In this document: positions 20,816 through 29,775 of the stretch, one piece after another | How the letters are laid out: every line of letters starts with the position of its first letter | How positions within the stretch are numbered: position 1 is the first letter of the stretch | Assembly (NCBI RefSeq): GCF_003853705.1 | Contig: NZ_QTQI01000018.1 | Coordinates: 62,001 to 126,000, forward strand | Reading direction: 5' to 3' | Length of the DNA stretch: 64,000 nucleotides | From: Burkholderia sp. Bp8992 | GTDB taxonomy: Bacteria > Pseudomonadota > Gammaproteobacteria > Burkholderiales > Burkholderiaceae | Translations under genes and position numbers: made by a program | The notes under the pieces: generated by a model | Seen by the model: the letters and a program-made list of their open reading frames with translations, nothing else | Told to the model about the DNA's origin: nothing | The model's database searches: none

Positions 20816-20976
20816 GACGTGTCTCCGGTCTTTGCTCTCGGCGAGGGCGGGCCGGCGCTTCGACGCCTGCCCATGCCCCGTGCTTCGCGGCCGGTCGGTG
20901 CAGGCGCCTCGACGCTCCGCACGACCGCGCGTATCAATCAAATCGTGAACAGGAAGCCGCGCGTGGCCCCGCGCGC

Positions 20977-21798
20977 TCAGTTCGTGGAATGCAGGGTCGC
21001 CGTATCGGTGGCAGCCGCGCTCGAGTGCGGCAGCCCGAACGCTTCGCTGGCGCCTGCGTCGTCGAGCACCGCCGCGAAGATCGACAGCTGCGCGCTATCG
21101 GGCATCGGCGCCTTCAGCGCGGCAACGATCAGCGACGACAGCCGCGCGATCATCTGCACGTCGTTCATCGTGCGGCCTTGCGAGAACTCGTCGATCAGGC
21201 TTTCCGTCTCGGCACCCGCGAGCGCGCCGGACAGTGCGCCGATCGCGAAGTGCAGCCGCCAGCCGAGCTCGGTGCGCGGCAGATGCGGCAACGCGCGCTG
21301 GAACGCGTCGAAGAAGCGGCCGGCGACGCTCGCGTAGTGCGCGGTCAGGAAGTTGCGCACGAACGGCGACGGATCGGTGTAGGCGCGGCCGATCAGCCGG
21401 AGAAACCCGGGGCCGCCGCGTTCGGGATCGCGCGAGGCCTTCAGCGCGGGAATGAACATCGCACCGAGCACGTGCTCGCAGGTGATGTGCGTGCCGAGCT
21501 GCGCATCGAAGCGGTCGAGGATGCCGAGGCGTTCCTGGTTGAGCTGGTCGAGCCGGCGCGACAGCATCGCGTGGATCAGCGCTTCCTTGCTGCCGAAGTG
21601 ATAGTTGACCGCCGCGAGGTTGACCGCCGCGCGCGACGTGATCTGCCGCATCGACATCGCTTCGAAGCCATGCTCGATGAAGAGATCCTCGGCCGCATCG
21701 AGGATGCGCGCCTTCGTCCCGCCGGTCTGCCGAGTGCCGGATGACCGCGCCCCGGACGGCCGTCCCGCGGATGGCCGCCCCTCCTGACTTACTGCCAT
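20977..21798 (-). CDS. TetR/AcrR family transcriptional regulator
   Basis: A 273-residue regulator. After a glycine/serine/arginine-rich N-terminal tail, residues about 28-75 form the TetR helix-turn-helix (ILDAAEDLFIEHGFEAMSM, AVNLAAVNYHFGSKEAL). A long helical ligand-binding domain follows. By its position before fadD it is probably a FadR-like repressor sensing acyl-CoA, but that is inference. A TTTGA/TCAAA dyad lies in its own upstream region. Confidence 0.88.
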   Translation of the reverse strand: MAVSQEGRPSAGRPSGARSSGTRQTGGTKARILDAAEDLFIEHGFEAMSMRQITSRAAVNLAAVNYHFGSKEALIHAMLSRRLDQLNQERLGILDRFDAQLGTHITCEHVLGAMFIPALKASRDPERGGPGFLRLIGRAYTDPSPFVRNFLTAHYASVAGRFFDAFQRALPHLPRTELGWRLHFAIGALSGALAGAETESLIDEFSQGRTMNDVQMIARLSSLIVAALKAPMPDSAQLSIFAAVLDDAGASEAFGLPHSSAAATDTATLHSTN

Positions 21799-21839
21799 GT
21801 TCCGCCTCCCATGCCGGTTTCCCGGCCGCGAACAGGTGA

Positions 21840-21858
21840 TTTGATTATCTGATTCAAA
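21840..21858. promoter_or_regulatory. Candidate TetR operator upstream of the fadD regulator
   Basis: TTTGATTATCTGATTCAAA is an imperfect 19-bp palindrome (outer arms TTTGA and TCAAA match exactly) in an AT-rich stretch 41-60 bp before the TetR start. An autoregulatory operator is plausible. Confidence 0.4.
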
Positions 21859-22013
21859 CAGTCGTTTTTATTAAGATAAAAAATCGCGGGCATGGCGGGC
21901 AAGCGGGGAATCTGGACAAATTCCTCTAGTTCGATGTGCGAATGCGGAAAGTGTGACGCGCGGCCCCGGCCAGCCGGGGCGCGCGCGATGATGCGATGCG
22001 GCAATACGCGGAA

Positions 22014-23234
22014 TCAGCCGACGGTGCTACGCGTATTGACCGATTGCGTCATGTCGATGCCGCGTCGTTCGCGGCTGAACAGGATCAGCACGGCGATCAC
22101 GACGGCAACGGTGCCGGCCACGAGCGCAAGCGCGAGGCCGTAGTTGTTGCCGTGCGATACGGCGAGCGACGCCTGCATCGTCGCGTTGCCGGACGCGATC
22201 AGGTTGCCGAGCTGATAGACGACGCCGGGGAAGGTCGCGCGGATTTCGTCGGGCGAAATCTCGTTCAGGTGGACCGGGATCACGCCCCACGCGCCCTGGA
22301 CCGAGATCTGCATCAGGAACGCGCCGGCGGCGAGGGCAACGGGGCCGCTCGAGAATGCCCACAGCGGCAGCACGGGCAGCGCGATCAGCGCGGCGATGAA
22401 GATCGCGCGGCGCCGGCCGATGCGCTCCGAAATCGAGCCGAACGACAGGCCGCCGACGATCGCGCCGATGTTCAGCACGATCGTGATCCACGACACGGTA
22501 TGCGGATCGAAGTGATGCTGTTCGCGCAGGAAGGTCGGGTAGAGATCCTGCGTGCCGTGCGAGAAGAAGTTGAACGCGGTCATCAGCACGATCGCGTAGA
22601 TCGTGAGCTTCCAGTTCTGCTTGATCGTGGCGCCGAGGCTCGGGCGCGGCTGCTTCTCCATCTGCTTCCACGCAGGCGATTCGGGCACGTGCGTCCGGAC
22701 GTACAGCACGAGCAGCGCGGGCAGCACGCCGACCATGAACATCCCGCGCCAGCCGATGGTCTGGTAGAACAGGCCGAACACGACGGACGCGAGCAGATAG
22801 CCGCTCGGATAGCCGGCCTGCAGCAGCCCCGATACGAAGCCGCGCGCATGGGTCGGCACGGTCTCCATCGTCAGCGCGGAGCCGACGCCCCATTCGCCGC
22901 CCATCGCGATGCCGAACAGCGCGCGCAGCACGAGCAGCGCGGTGAGGCTCGGCGCGAAACCGGACGCGAGCTCGAGCAGGGAATAGCACGCGATGTTGAC
23001 CATCAGCGTCGGGCGTCGGCCGAAGCGATCGGCGAGCCGGCCGAAGATCAGCGCGCCGAGCGGGCGCATCGCAAGCGTCAGCGTGAGCGCGAACGCAACG
23101 GCGGGGATCGTCGACGCGAATTCCGCGGCGATGTCCTTCAGCACGAAAACCATCAGGAAAAAATCGAACGCATCGAGCGTCCACCCCAGATAGGCGGCGA
23201 TCGTGACGTTGCGTTGTTCGCGGGTCCAGCTCAT
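22014..23234 (-). CDS. MFS transporter, carboxylate/sialate-like 12-TM family
   Basis: A 406-residue permease from the ATG at 23234 (GGAG nine bases upstream). Twelve hydrophobic helices are visible, with MFS signatures: GRLADRFGRRPTL between helices 2 and 3, an acidic motif DAFDFFLMVFVL in helix 1, and SERIGRRRAIF between helices 8 and 9. It resembles the NanT/lactate-permease-like branch importing organic acids. The substrate cannot be decided from sequence. The longer frame to 23447 is an unlikely extension. Confidence 0.87.
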   Translation of the reverse strand: MSWTREQRNVTIAAYLGWTLDAFDFFLMVFVLKDIAAEFASTIPAVAFALTLTLAMRPLGALIFGRLADRFGRRPTLMVNIACYSLLELASGFAPSLTALLVLRALFGIAMGGEWGVGSALTMETVPTHARGFVSGLLQAGYPSGYLLASVVFGLFYQTIGWRGMFMVGVLPALLVLYVRTHVPESPAWKQMEKQPRPSLGATIKQNWKLTIYAIVLMTAFNFFSHGTQDLYPTFLREQHHFDPHTVSWITIVLNIGAIVGGLSFGSISERIGRRRAIFIAALIALPVLPLWAFSSGPVALAAGAFLMQISVQGAWGVIPVHLNEISPDEIRATFPGVVYQLGNLIASGNATMQASLAVSHGNNYGLALALVAGTVAVVIAVLILFSRERRGIDMTQSVNTRSTVG

Positions 23235-23515
23235 GTCCGAGGTCTCCACGTTGGCGTGTGCGCACACGATAGGCATGCGGATGCCGGCCCGGCCTGCGCG
23301 CGGTGCGGGGGCATGGATCGAGTGTAGGCCGCGGCGCCGCGCGATGTGGGGCGCGATAACGTCGAATCGGGAATAATCCCTACGAAATGAACTGTTTCGG
23401 AAACGGCAACGGCGCCGCGCGAGCCAGGCGACATGAGTCTGTATCATTCCGGAAGGCTGTTTGTATTTGTTCTGTAATGTGTGCGATGCACATCGTCACC
23501 GAATCAGGAGTCCCG

Positions 23516-24058
23516 ATGACCGAACGTTCCGCCGGCGTGCTGCCCGTGCTCGAAACGGCGAGGTTGTGGCTGCGTCCGCGCGTGCTGGCCGATCTCGATG
23601 CGTGCCTCGCGATGGATCGCGATCCCGAGGTCACGCGGCACATCGCGGGCCCGTGGCACGACCCCGACGAGCATCGCCGCTTCGTCATGCACCGGATCAC
23701 GCGCGACTATCCGCCGGGCCTCGGCTACTGGTCGATCTTCGAGAAAGCCGCGCCCGACGCGTTCATCGGCTGGGTCCTGCTGATTCCCGACTATGCGGAC
23801 GGGGCGCGCGACGTCGAGATCGGCTGGCGGCTCGTGCGCGCGACGTGGGGGCGCGGCATCGCGAGCGAGGCCGCGCAAGCCGTCGTGCGTCACGCGTTCG
23901 ACACCGTGCGACTGCCGCGCGTGATCGCCGATATCGCGGAAGCCAACCATGGCTCGCTGAACGTCGCGCGCAAGCTCGGCATGCATCGCGTGAGCGTCGT
24001 GCACGATGGCATTCCTTACATTCGTCATCGTCTCGAACGCAACGACCTGCGCGCGTAG
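23516..24058 (+). CDS. GNAT family N-acetyltransferase (RimJ-like)
   Basis: A 180-residue acetyltransferase with AGGAG five bases before the ATG. RimJ-type features include ETARLWLRPRVLADLDA at the start, VEIGWRLVRATWGRGIASEA (acetyl-CoA-binding motif A) around residue 100, and the helix ending ANHGSLNVARKLGMHRV. The substrate could be a ribosomal protein N-terminus, another protein or a small molecule. It stands alone, divergent from the MFS gene. Confidence 0.87.
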   Translation: MTERSAGVLPVLETARLWLRPRVLADLDACLAMDRDPEVTRHIAGPWHDPDEHRRFVMHRITRDYPPGLGYWSIFEKAAPDAFIGWVLLIPDYADGARDVEIGWRLVRATWGRGIASEAAQAVVRHAFDTVRLPRVIADIAEANHGSLNVARKLGMHRVSVVHDGIPYIRHRLERNDLRA

Positions 24059-24188
24059 CGCAGCGTCGTGCGCAGGCACGGACGGTTGTCAGAGATCGTC
24101 AATCAGAGGCGCATCGAGGTCATGACGTATTAACGGCTCGCGCGATCAGGAGTATCGTTGCCGGAATTTCGCAACATGGGGTACGACC

Positions 24189-24815
24189 ATGGCACTCGGC
24201 AACGACGTTCATCTCATTCCCGTCCGGCTCGACGCGCTGCGTCCGACGCAGATGACGGTCGGCTATCGCGAGGTCAAGGCGAAGCGCAAGCACTGGAAGG
24301 GGCTCACCAAGCGCGCACGCAAGGCGGCGATCGAATCGCACTGGTTCCCGGCCATCCTCGGCCCGGACGGGCTGCACTACATCACCGATCACCACCATCT
24401 CGGCCTCGCGCTGATCGAGGAGGGCGAGTCGCGCGTGAACGCGATGTTGCTGAAGGATCTGTCGTGGCTCGACGACACGATCTTCTGGCGGATGATGGAG
24501 CACAGCCAGTGGGTGCATCCGTTCGGTGCGGACGGCACGCGCCGCGACTACGCGAATCTGCCGAAGGCGCTGACGGGGCTCGTGGACGATCCGTACCGCA
24601 GCCTGGCCGGCGAACTGCGCACGGCCGGCGGCTATGCGAAGGACGCGACGCCGTTCAGCGAATTCCTGTGGGCCGACTATCTGCGCCAGCACATCACGCT
24701 CGACCAGATCCGCAAGAATTTCGCCAAGGCGCTCGACGTCGCGCTGCACCGCGCACACGACCAGGACGCGCGCTACCTGCCCGGCTGGTCGGGCGTCATC
24801 GCCGTCAAGCCCTGA
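24189..24815 (+). CDS. ParB/Srx-fold protein (ParB-like nuclease family)
   Basis: A 208-residue soluble protein. The N-terminus VHLIPVRLDALRPTQMTVGY and the central GPDGLHYITDHHHLGLALIEEG fit the ParB-like nuclease family, with the DHHH replacing the usual GHHR pocket. No DNA-binding helix-turn-helix or chromosome-partition context is present. Similar stand-alone proteins are often mislabelled as chromosome partitioning. Biochemical role unknown; a nucleotide- or phosphate-binding activity is possible. Confidence 0.7.
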   Translation: MALGNDVHLIPVRLDALRPTQMTVGYREVKAKRKHWKGLTKRARKAAIESHWFPAILGPDGLHYITDHHHLGLALIEEGESRVNAMLLKDLSWLDDTIFWRMMEHSQWVHPFGADGTRRDYANLPKALTGLVDDPYRSLAGELRTAGGYAKDATPFSEFLWADYLRQHITLDQIRKNFAKALDVALHRAHDQDARYLPGWSGVIAVKP

Positions 24816-24839
24816 CCGGCGCACGGCGCCGACCGCCTC

Positions 24840-26579
24840 ATGACGACCGCCCCGATTCGTCCCGACGCCGGCCCGCAGCATGCCGACCATTTCGCTCCGC
24901 TCGATGCCGCTTCGCCGCCGCCCAAGCGGCGCATCGGTCTCGATGCGCTGGCCGGCCTGTCGATCGCCGGGCTGCTGATTCCCGAAGCGGTCGCGTATGC
25001 GGGGCTCGCCAACCTGCCGCCGCAGGCCGGCCTGATCGCGCTGCTGTCGGGGCTCGTCGTCTATGCGCTCACGGGCAGCAGCCGCTTCGCGATCGTGTCG
25101 TCGACGTCGTCGTCGGCCGCGGTGCTCGCGGCAACCGTGCTTGCCGAATCGGGGATGGCGCTGGCCGCGCAGCTCGCGCTCGCGGCGGCGCTCGTCGCGA
25201 TGACGGGCGTGCTGTTCATGCTCGCGGGCGCCGCGCGGCTCGGCGGCATGTCGGATTTCGTCGCACGGCCCGTGCTGCGCGGCTTCACGTTCGGCCTCGC
25301 GCTGACGATCGTCATCAAGCAGTTGCCGAAGATCCTCGCGATCTCCGTGCAGCACAGCGATGCGCCCCATGTCGCGCTTGACCTGATCGCCGGCGCGCCG
25401 CATGCGAACCTCGCGAGCGTCGTGCTCGGTGCGATCGCGCTGGCGCTGCTGTTCGTGCTCGGGCGGAGCTCGCGCGTGCCGGCGACGCTCGTCGTGATCG
25501 TGTTGTCGATCGCGGCCGGCTACGCGATCGACTGGCAGCGATACGGGATCGCGATCGTCGGCCATATTGACTTTCGGCACCTCGAATTCGGCCTGCCGAC
25601 GCTCGACCGCAACGCGTGGATGCAGACGGTCGAGCTCGCGTTCGCGCTGATGCTGATCCTGTACGCGGAGTCGTACGGTTCGATCCGCAATTTCGCGCTC
25701 AAGCATGGCGATACCGTGTCGCCGAACCGCGATCTCGTCGCACTCGGCTGCGCGAACCTGGTGTCGGGCCTGCTGCACGGAATGCCGGTCGGTGCCGGCT
25801 ATTCGGCGACGTCGGCGAACGAGGCGGCCGGCGCGCAGTCGCGCTTTGCCGGCCTGTGGGCGGCCGGCGTGGTCGCGCTGATCGTCTGGCTGCTGCTGCC
25901 GCAGCTCGCGCGCACGCCGGAGCCCGTGCTCGCGGCGATCGTGATCTTCGCGGTCAGCCACTCGTTGCATCCGTCCGTCTTCCGGCCGTACTGGGCGTGG
26001 CATCGCGACCGGCTCGTCGTGATCGCCGCGCTGCTCGCGGTGCTCGTGCTCGGCGTGCTGCACGGCTTGCTCGCGGCCATCGGCGTGAGCCTGTTGCTGA
26101 CGCTGCGCAAGCTGTCCGAGCCGAACGTCAGCGTGCTCGGCCGGCTGCGCGACAGCCACGACTTCGTCGACGTCGCGAGCCATGCCGACGCGAAGCCGGT
26201 GCCGGGCGTGCTGATCGTGCGGCCCGAAGCGCAACTGTTCTTCGCGAATGCGGACCGGATGCTGAATCGCGTGCGCGCGCTGATGAAGGCCGCGCCGGAC
26301 ACGCATACCGTGATGCTGAGCCTCGAGGAAACGCCTGATGTCGACGGTACGACGATCGAATCGTTACGCACCTTTGCGGCCGAATGCGCGGCGCGCGGGT
26401 TGCGGCTCGCGATCGTGCGACTCAAGATGCACGCGCTGCATGCGCTGCGCCGTGCGGCGGACGATACGCTGCACGACGACGCGATGTCGGAATTGAGCGT
26501 CGACGAGAGCCTGCAACTGCTGAAGGCAGGCATGCCGCCGGACGGCAGCGACGGCAGCGACGGCACGACCGCCGCGTGA
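24840..26579 (+). CDS. SulP family anion transporter with STAS domain
   Basis: A 579-residue inner-membrane protein. Residues about 30-430 contain 10-14 hydrophobic helices, including the SulP signature PEAVAYAGLANLPPQAGL near residue 45 and GYSATSANEAAGAQSR. Residues about 440-560 form a cytoplasmic STAS domain (VMLSLEETPDVDGTTIESL). It likely imports sulfate, bicarbonate or a dicarboxylate; substrate is unresolved. It starts 24 bp after the ParB-like gene and may be co-transcribed with it. Confidence 0.9.
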   Translation: MTTAPIRPDAGPQHADHFAPLDAASPPPKRRIGLDALAGLSIAGLLIPEAVAYAGLANLPPQAGLIALLSGLVVYALTGSSRFAIVSSTSSSAAVLAATVLAESGMALAAQLALAAALVAMTGVLFMLAGAARLGGMSDFVARPVLRGFTFGLALTIVIKQLPKILAISVQHSDAPHVALDLIAGAPHANLASVVLGAIALALLFVLGRSSRVPATLVVIVLSIAAGYAIDWQRYGIAIVGHIDFRHLEFGLPTLDRNAWMQTVELAFALMLILYAESYGSIRNFALKHGDTVSPNRDLVALGCANLVSGLLHGMPVGAGYSATSANEAAGAQSRFAGLWAAGVVALIVWLLLPQLARTPEPVLAAIVIFAVSHSLHPSVFRPYWAWHRDRLVVIAALLAVLVLGVLHGLLAAIGVSLLLTLRKLSEPNVSVLGRLRDSHDFVDVASHADAKPVPGVLIVRPEAQLFFANADRMLNRVRALMKAAPDTHTVMLSLEETPDVDGTTIESLRTFAAECAARGLRLAIVRLKMHALHALRRAADDTLHDDAMSELSVDESLQLLKAGMPPDGSDGSDGTTAA

Positions 26580-26606
26580 CGCGGCGGCGCGCGGCGCCGT
26601 CTATTG

Positions 26607-27539
26607 CTAAAGCGCGGCGACGCCGGCCGTGCGATCGATCATGCCGGCCACTTCCTCAGCCGTCGGCGCATAGGCGCCTGCGTGCCCACAGGCCACCGCC
26701 GCGCATGCGGCCGCGTAGCGCAGATGGTCGGCGGCCGTCGCATCGGGGCGCGCAAGCTGGCTCGCGAGCCAGCCGCCGATGCTCGCATCGCCGCAACCGA
26801 CCGTGTCGGCGACTTCGGTCGGGAAGGCGGGCTGGAACAGCTCGGTGTCGCGATGCAGGAGCTGCATGCCCGATGCGCCGCGCGTGACGAGCAGCGTCGC
26901 GTCGGGCGCCCATTCGCGCAGTTGCGCGAGCGCGGCCGCCTCGTCGAGTTCGGGAAACAGCCCGCGCAGATCTTCGTCGGATACCTTGATCCAGTCGGCG
27001 AGCACGGCCAGCCGTTGCAACGTGCCGCGATAAGACGGCGCAGCCATCGGCGCGCGGAAGTTCGGGTCGAACGAAATCCGCTTGCCGGCCGCACGCGCGG
27101 CCTGTGCGACGTCGATCAGGCGCGACGCGAGCGGCTCGCGCACGACACCGAGCGAGCCGACGTGCACGATCTCGGCCGCGTCGAAGGCGCCGGCGGGCAA
27201 GTCGGCCGGATCGAAGGCAAGGTCGGCGCTGTTCTCGCCGATGAAGAAATAGTCGGGTGGCTGCTTCGACACGACCATCGCGAGCAGCGGCGCGCGGTCG
27301 ACCTGCCGGATGAAGCGCATGTCGAGTCCTGCGTCGGCGCTCTTGCGCATCAGCTCGTCGCCGAAGGTGTCGCGGCTGACCGTGCCGGCGAAGGCCGTCG
27401 GCACGCCGAGCCGCGCGCTGACGCGCGCCACGTTCCAGCATGAGCCGCCGGCGACGCTGTGCCAATGCTGCGCGTCGTCGCGGATGAAATCGGTCAGCGC
27501 TTCGCCGAATACGATCAGGCGGGGGAACGTCGTCGTCAT
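26607..27539 (-). CDS. PfkB family carbohydrate kinase (fructokinase-like)
   Basis: A 310-residue ribokinase-fold enzyme. N-terminal FGEALTDFIRD and GGSCWNVARVSARLG form the sugar-binding region. The C-terminal ATP/anion-hole motif reads DTVGCGDASIGGWLAS, so Asp as catalytic base is retained while the usual GAGD is GCGD. It is the last gene of the ROK-ABC operon, separated by a terminator hairpin. The arrangement ATPase-permease-binding protein-kinase recalls rhizobial frcBCAK fructose loci, so fructose or a related ketose is a plausible substrate. Confidence 0.87.
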   Translation of the reverse strand: MTTTFPRLIVFGEALTDFIRDDAQHWHSVAGGSCWNVARVSARLGVPTAFAGTVSRDTFGDELMRKSADAGLDMRFIRQVDRAPLLAMVVSKQPPDYFFIGENSADLAFDPADLPAGAFDAAEIVHVGSLGVVREPLASRLIDVAQAARAAGKRISFDPNFRAPMAAPSYRGTLQRLAVLADWIKVSDEDLRGLFPELDEAAALAQLREWAPDATLLVTRGASGMQLLHRDTELFQPAFPTEVADTVGCGDASIGGWLASQLARPDATAADHLRYAAACAAVACGHAGAYAPTAEEVAGMIDRTAGVAAL

Positions 27540-27588
27540 GTCGAAACCTTGTGCCGCGGCGTTGCGCGCGGCCGTACAGCGGTTGATC

Positions 27589-27643
27589 AAAAAAAGCGGG
27601 CAGTGCGGGCCGTCGCGCATGGCGACGCGGCCCGGCACTGCCC
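27589..27643 (-). terminator. Intra-operon terminator before the sugar kinase
   Basis: On the minus strand a long hairpin with arms GGGCAGTGCCGGGCC and GGCCCGCACTGCCC is followed by a run of seven T. It lies between the binding-protein gene and the kinase, so kinase expression probably depends on read-through or a separate promoter. Confidence 0.8.
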
Positions 27644-27670
27644 GGTTGCGCGGGCGGACGGGCGGCGCGA

Positions 27671-28615
27671 TCAGCGCGGCGTGCTCCAGCCCTTGTAGGT
27701 CTTCACGTTGTCGCGCGTGATGAGCGTCGGCTCGATCAGGATCATCGGATTGGCCGGCTTCTGGCCGTTCATGATCCCGTAGCCGACGTTGACGGCCTGC
27801 TGCGCCATCGCCCACGGATCCTGGCTCGACGACGCCTGCACGAGCGTGTTGGACTTGAGCGCGACTTCGATGTCGGGTGCGCCGTCGACCGACGTGATCA
27901 CGATGCCCGGACGGTTCAGCTGCTTCGCGGCAAGGTCGCTGCCGATCGCCTGCGGGTCGTTGATCGTGAACACCGCGTCGAGCTTCGGAAAGCGCGTCAG
28001 GTAGCCCTGCATCGCGTTCATCCCGCCTTCGCGCGAGCCCTTGCCGTCCTGGTCGCTCGACAGCAGCTTGATGCCGGCGTTTTTCGCGAGCACGGACTTG
28101 CAGCCGTTCACGCGATCGATCACGGCGGACACCTGCGGGCCGTTCTCGATGATCACGTTGCCCTTGCCGTTGAGTTTCTTCGCGATGTAGTCGCACGCGA
28201 GTTCGCCGGCCTTCACGTTGTTGGTCTGCACGGTCGCATTCGCGCCGGCCGCGGCGACGTCGACCGCGACGACCGTGATGCCGGCCGCCTGCGCCTTCCT
28301 CACCGCCGGTTCGATCGCCTTCGGATCGGTCGCGTTGAGCAGGATCATGTCGACGTGCGCGGAGATGAAGTTGTCGATCTGCGTGAACTGCTTGTTCAGG
28401 TCGTAGTCGGCCGAGACGGCCGTGACCTTCGCGTTCGGGTTGAGCTGCTTCGCACGTGCTTCGGCGCCCTTGACGATCGTGACGAAGTACGGATTGCCGA
28501 GCGACCCGACCGTGACGCCGATCGATTTGAGCGGCTTGTCGGCCGCGTGTGCGGCGGAAGCGCCGAAGGCGAGTGCGCAGGCGACGGCGGTCAGGGCGGC
28601 GGTGTGCTTGAACAT
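27671..28615 (-). CDS. Sugar ABC transporter periplasmic binding protein
   Basis: A 314-residue protein: signal peptide (cut near AHAAD), then a periplasmic-binding-protein type 1 fold (IGVTVGSLGNPYFVTIVKGAE, QFTQIDNFISAHVDMILLN, TINDPQAIGSDLAAKQ). It belongs to the RbsB-like cluster 2 family for ribose, fructose, xylose or galactose-type monosaccharides. The permease lies 82 bp upstream in transcription order. Confidence 0.92.
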   Translation of the reverse strand: MFKHTAALTAVACALAFGASAAHAADKPLKSIGVTVGSLGNPYFVTIVKGAEARAKQLNPNAKVTAVSADYDLNKQFTQIDNFISAHVDMILLNATDPKAIEPAVRKAQAAGITVVAVDVAAAGANATVQTNNVKAGELACDYIAKKLNGKGNVIIENGPQVSAVIDRVNGCKSVLAKNAGIKLLSSDQDGKGSREGGMNAMQGYLTRFPKLDAVFTINDPQAIGSDLAAKQLNRPGIVITSVDGAPDIEVALKSNTLVQASSSQDPWAMAQQAVNVGYGIMNGQKPANPMILIEPTLITRDNVKTYKGWSTPR

Positions 28616-28697
28616 GTCGTGGTGTCTCCGTGAGGTCTGTTGGCGAACGGCGCAGGCGGACCAGCCTGCGCCGCGAGGTTGAATCGACGGGAAGGGA

Positions 28698-29735
28698 TCA
28701 GGTGCGCGCCGAGTCGCGCTGGCGGTAACGATCGAGCGCGACGGCGCCGATGATCACGAGCCCCTTGATGATGTATTGCCAGATGTCGGACACGCCGAGC
28801 AGCACGAGGCCGTTCGTCAGGACCGCGATGATCAGCGCACCGATCAGCGTGCCGACGATCGAGCCGACGCCGCCGACGAAGCTCGTGCCGCCGAGGATCA
28901 CCGCGGCGATCGCGTCGAGTTCGTAGGACTGGCCGAGCTGCAGGCCGTTGGCCGCATAGAGCCGGGCGGCCGACATTACCGCGCCGAGGCCTGCCAGCAG
29001 CCCGGACGCCGCATAGACGAACATCTGGATCGCCCGCACGTTGATGCCCGACAGGCGCGCGGCTTCCGGATTGCCGCCGACCGAATAGATCCGCATCCCG
29101 AGCACCGTGCGGCGCAGGATGAACCACGAGATCGCGATCACCGCGCAGGCGATCACGACGAGCCACGGCACGCCGAGAATCGTGCCGTTGCCGATGAACG
29201 CGAACGGCAGTTGCGGGTTGAATACGGTCGTGTCGTTGCCGATCAGGCGTGCGACGCCGCGCACGGCCGTCATCGCGCCGAGCGTGACGATGAACGGCGG
29301 CAGGCGCAGGAACGAGATCAGCCCGCCGTTGATCGCGCCGAACACGAGGCCGACGACGAGTGCGAACGGCACGCCGAGCCAGCCCCAGCCGGGGATCGTC
29401 GAGGCGAGCAGCGCGGCGACGGCCGCGGCGGCGAGCACCGAGCCGACCGACAGGTCGATGCCGCCCGTCAGGATCACGAAGGTCATGCCGGCCGCGAGCA
29501 CGATGTTGATCGATGCCTGCTGCGTGACGATCGACAGGTTCTGCAGCGTGAAGAAGCCGTCGGTCAGGAAGCCGAAGCCGATGCACAGCACCAGCAGCAC
29601 CGGCAGCATGCCGGCTGTGCGGATCAGCGACTGCATGCGGGCGCGTTGATCGGCGCCGCGCAACAGCGGCGTACGGTTGGCCACCGGCTGGGCCGTCGCG
29701 GAAGCGAGGTTCCGCTGCTTGGTCGGGTTGATCAT
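28698..29735 (-). CDS. Sugar ABC transporter permease (RbsC-like)
   Basis: A 345-residue inner-membrane permease of the ribose/galactose class, with 8-10 hydrophobic segments. Motifs include VILTGGIDLSVGSVLA, FAIN-like LVFGAINGGLISFLRLPPFIVTLG, and the EAA-like GINVRAIQMFVYAASGLLAGL. It works with the ATPase upstream and the binding protein downstream. The N-terminal 35 residues are poorly conserved-looking and the true start might be internal. Confidence 0.92.
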   Translation of the reverse strand: MINPTKQRNLASATAQPVANRTPLLRGADQRARMQSLIRTAGMLPVLLVLCIGFGFLTDGFFTLQNLSIVTQQASINIVLAAGMTFVILTGGIDLSVGSVLAAAAVAALLASTIPGWGWLGVPFALVVGLVFGAINGGLISFLRLPPFIVTLGAMTAVRGVARLIGNDTTVFNPQLPFAFIGNGTILGVPWLVVIACAVIAISWFILRRTVLGMRIYSVGGNPEAARLSGINVRAIQMFVYAASGLLAGLGAVMSAARLYAANGLQLGQSYELDAIAAVILGGTSFVGGVGSIVGTLIGALIIAVLTNGLVLLGVSDIWQYIIKGLVIIGAVALDRYRQRDSART

Positions 29736-29775
29736 TTCGGTAACCTGAATGTAAGGGTGGAATGAAAGAGCGGGC

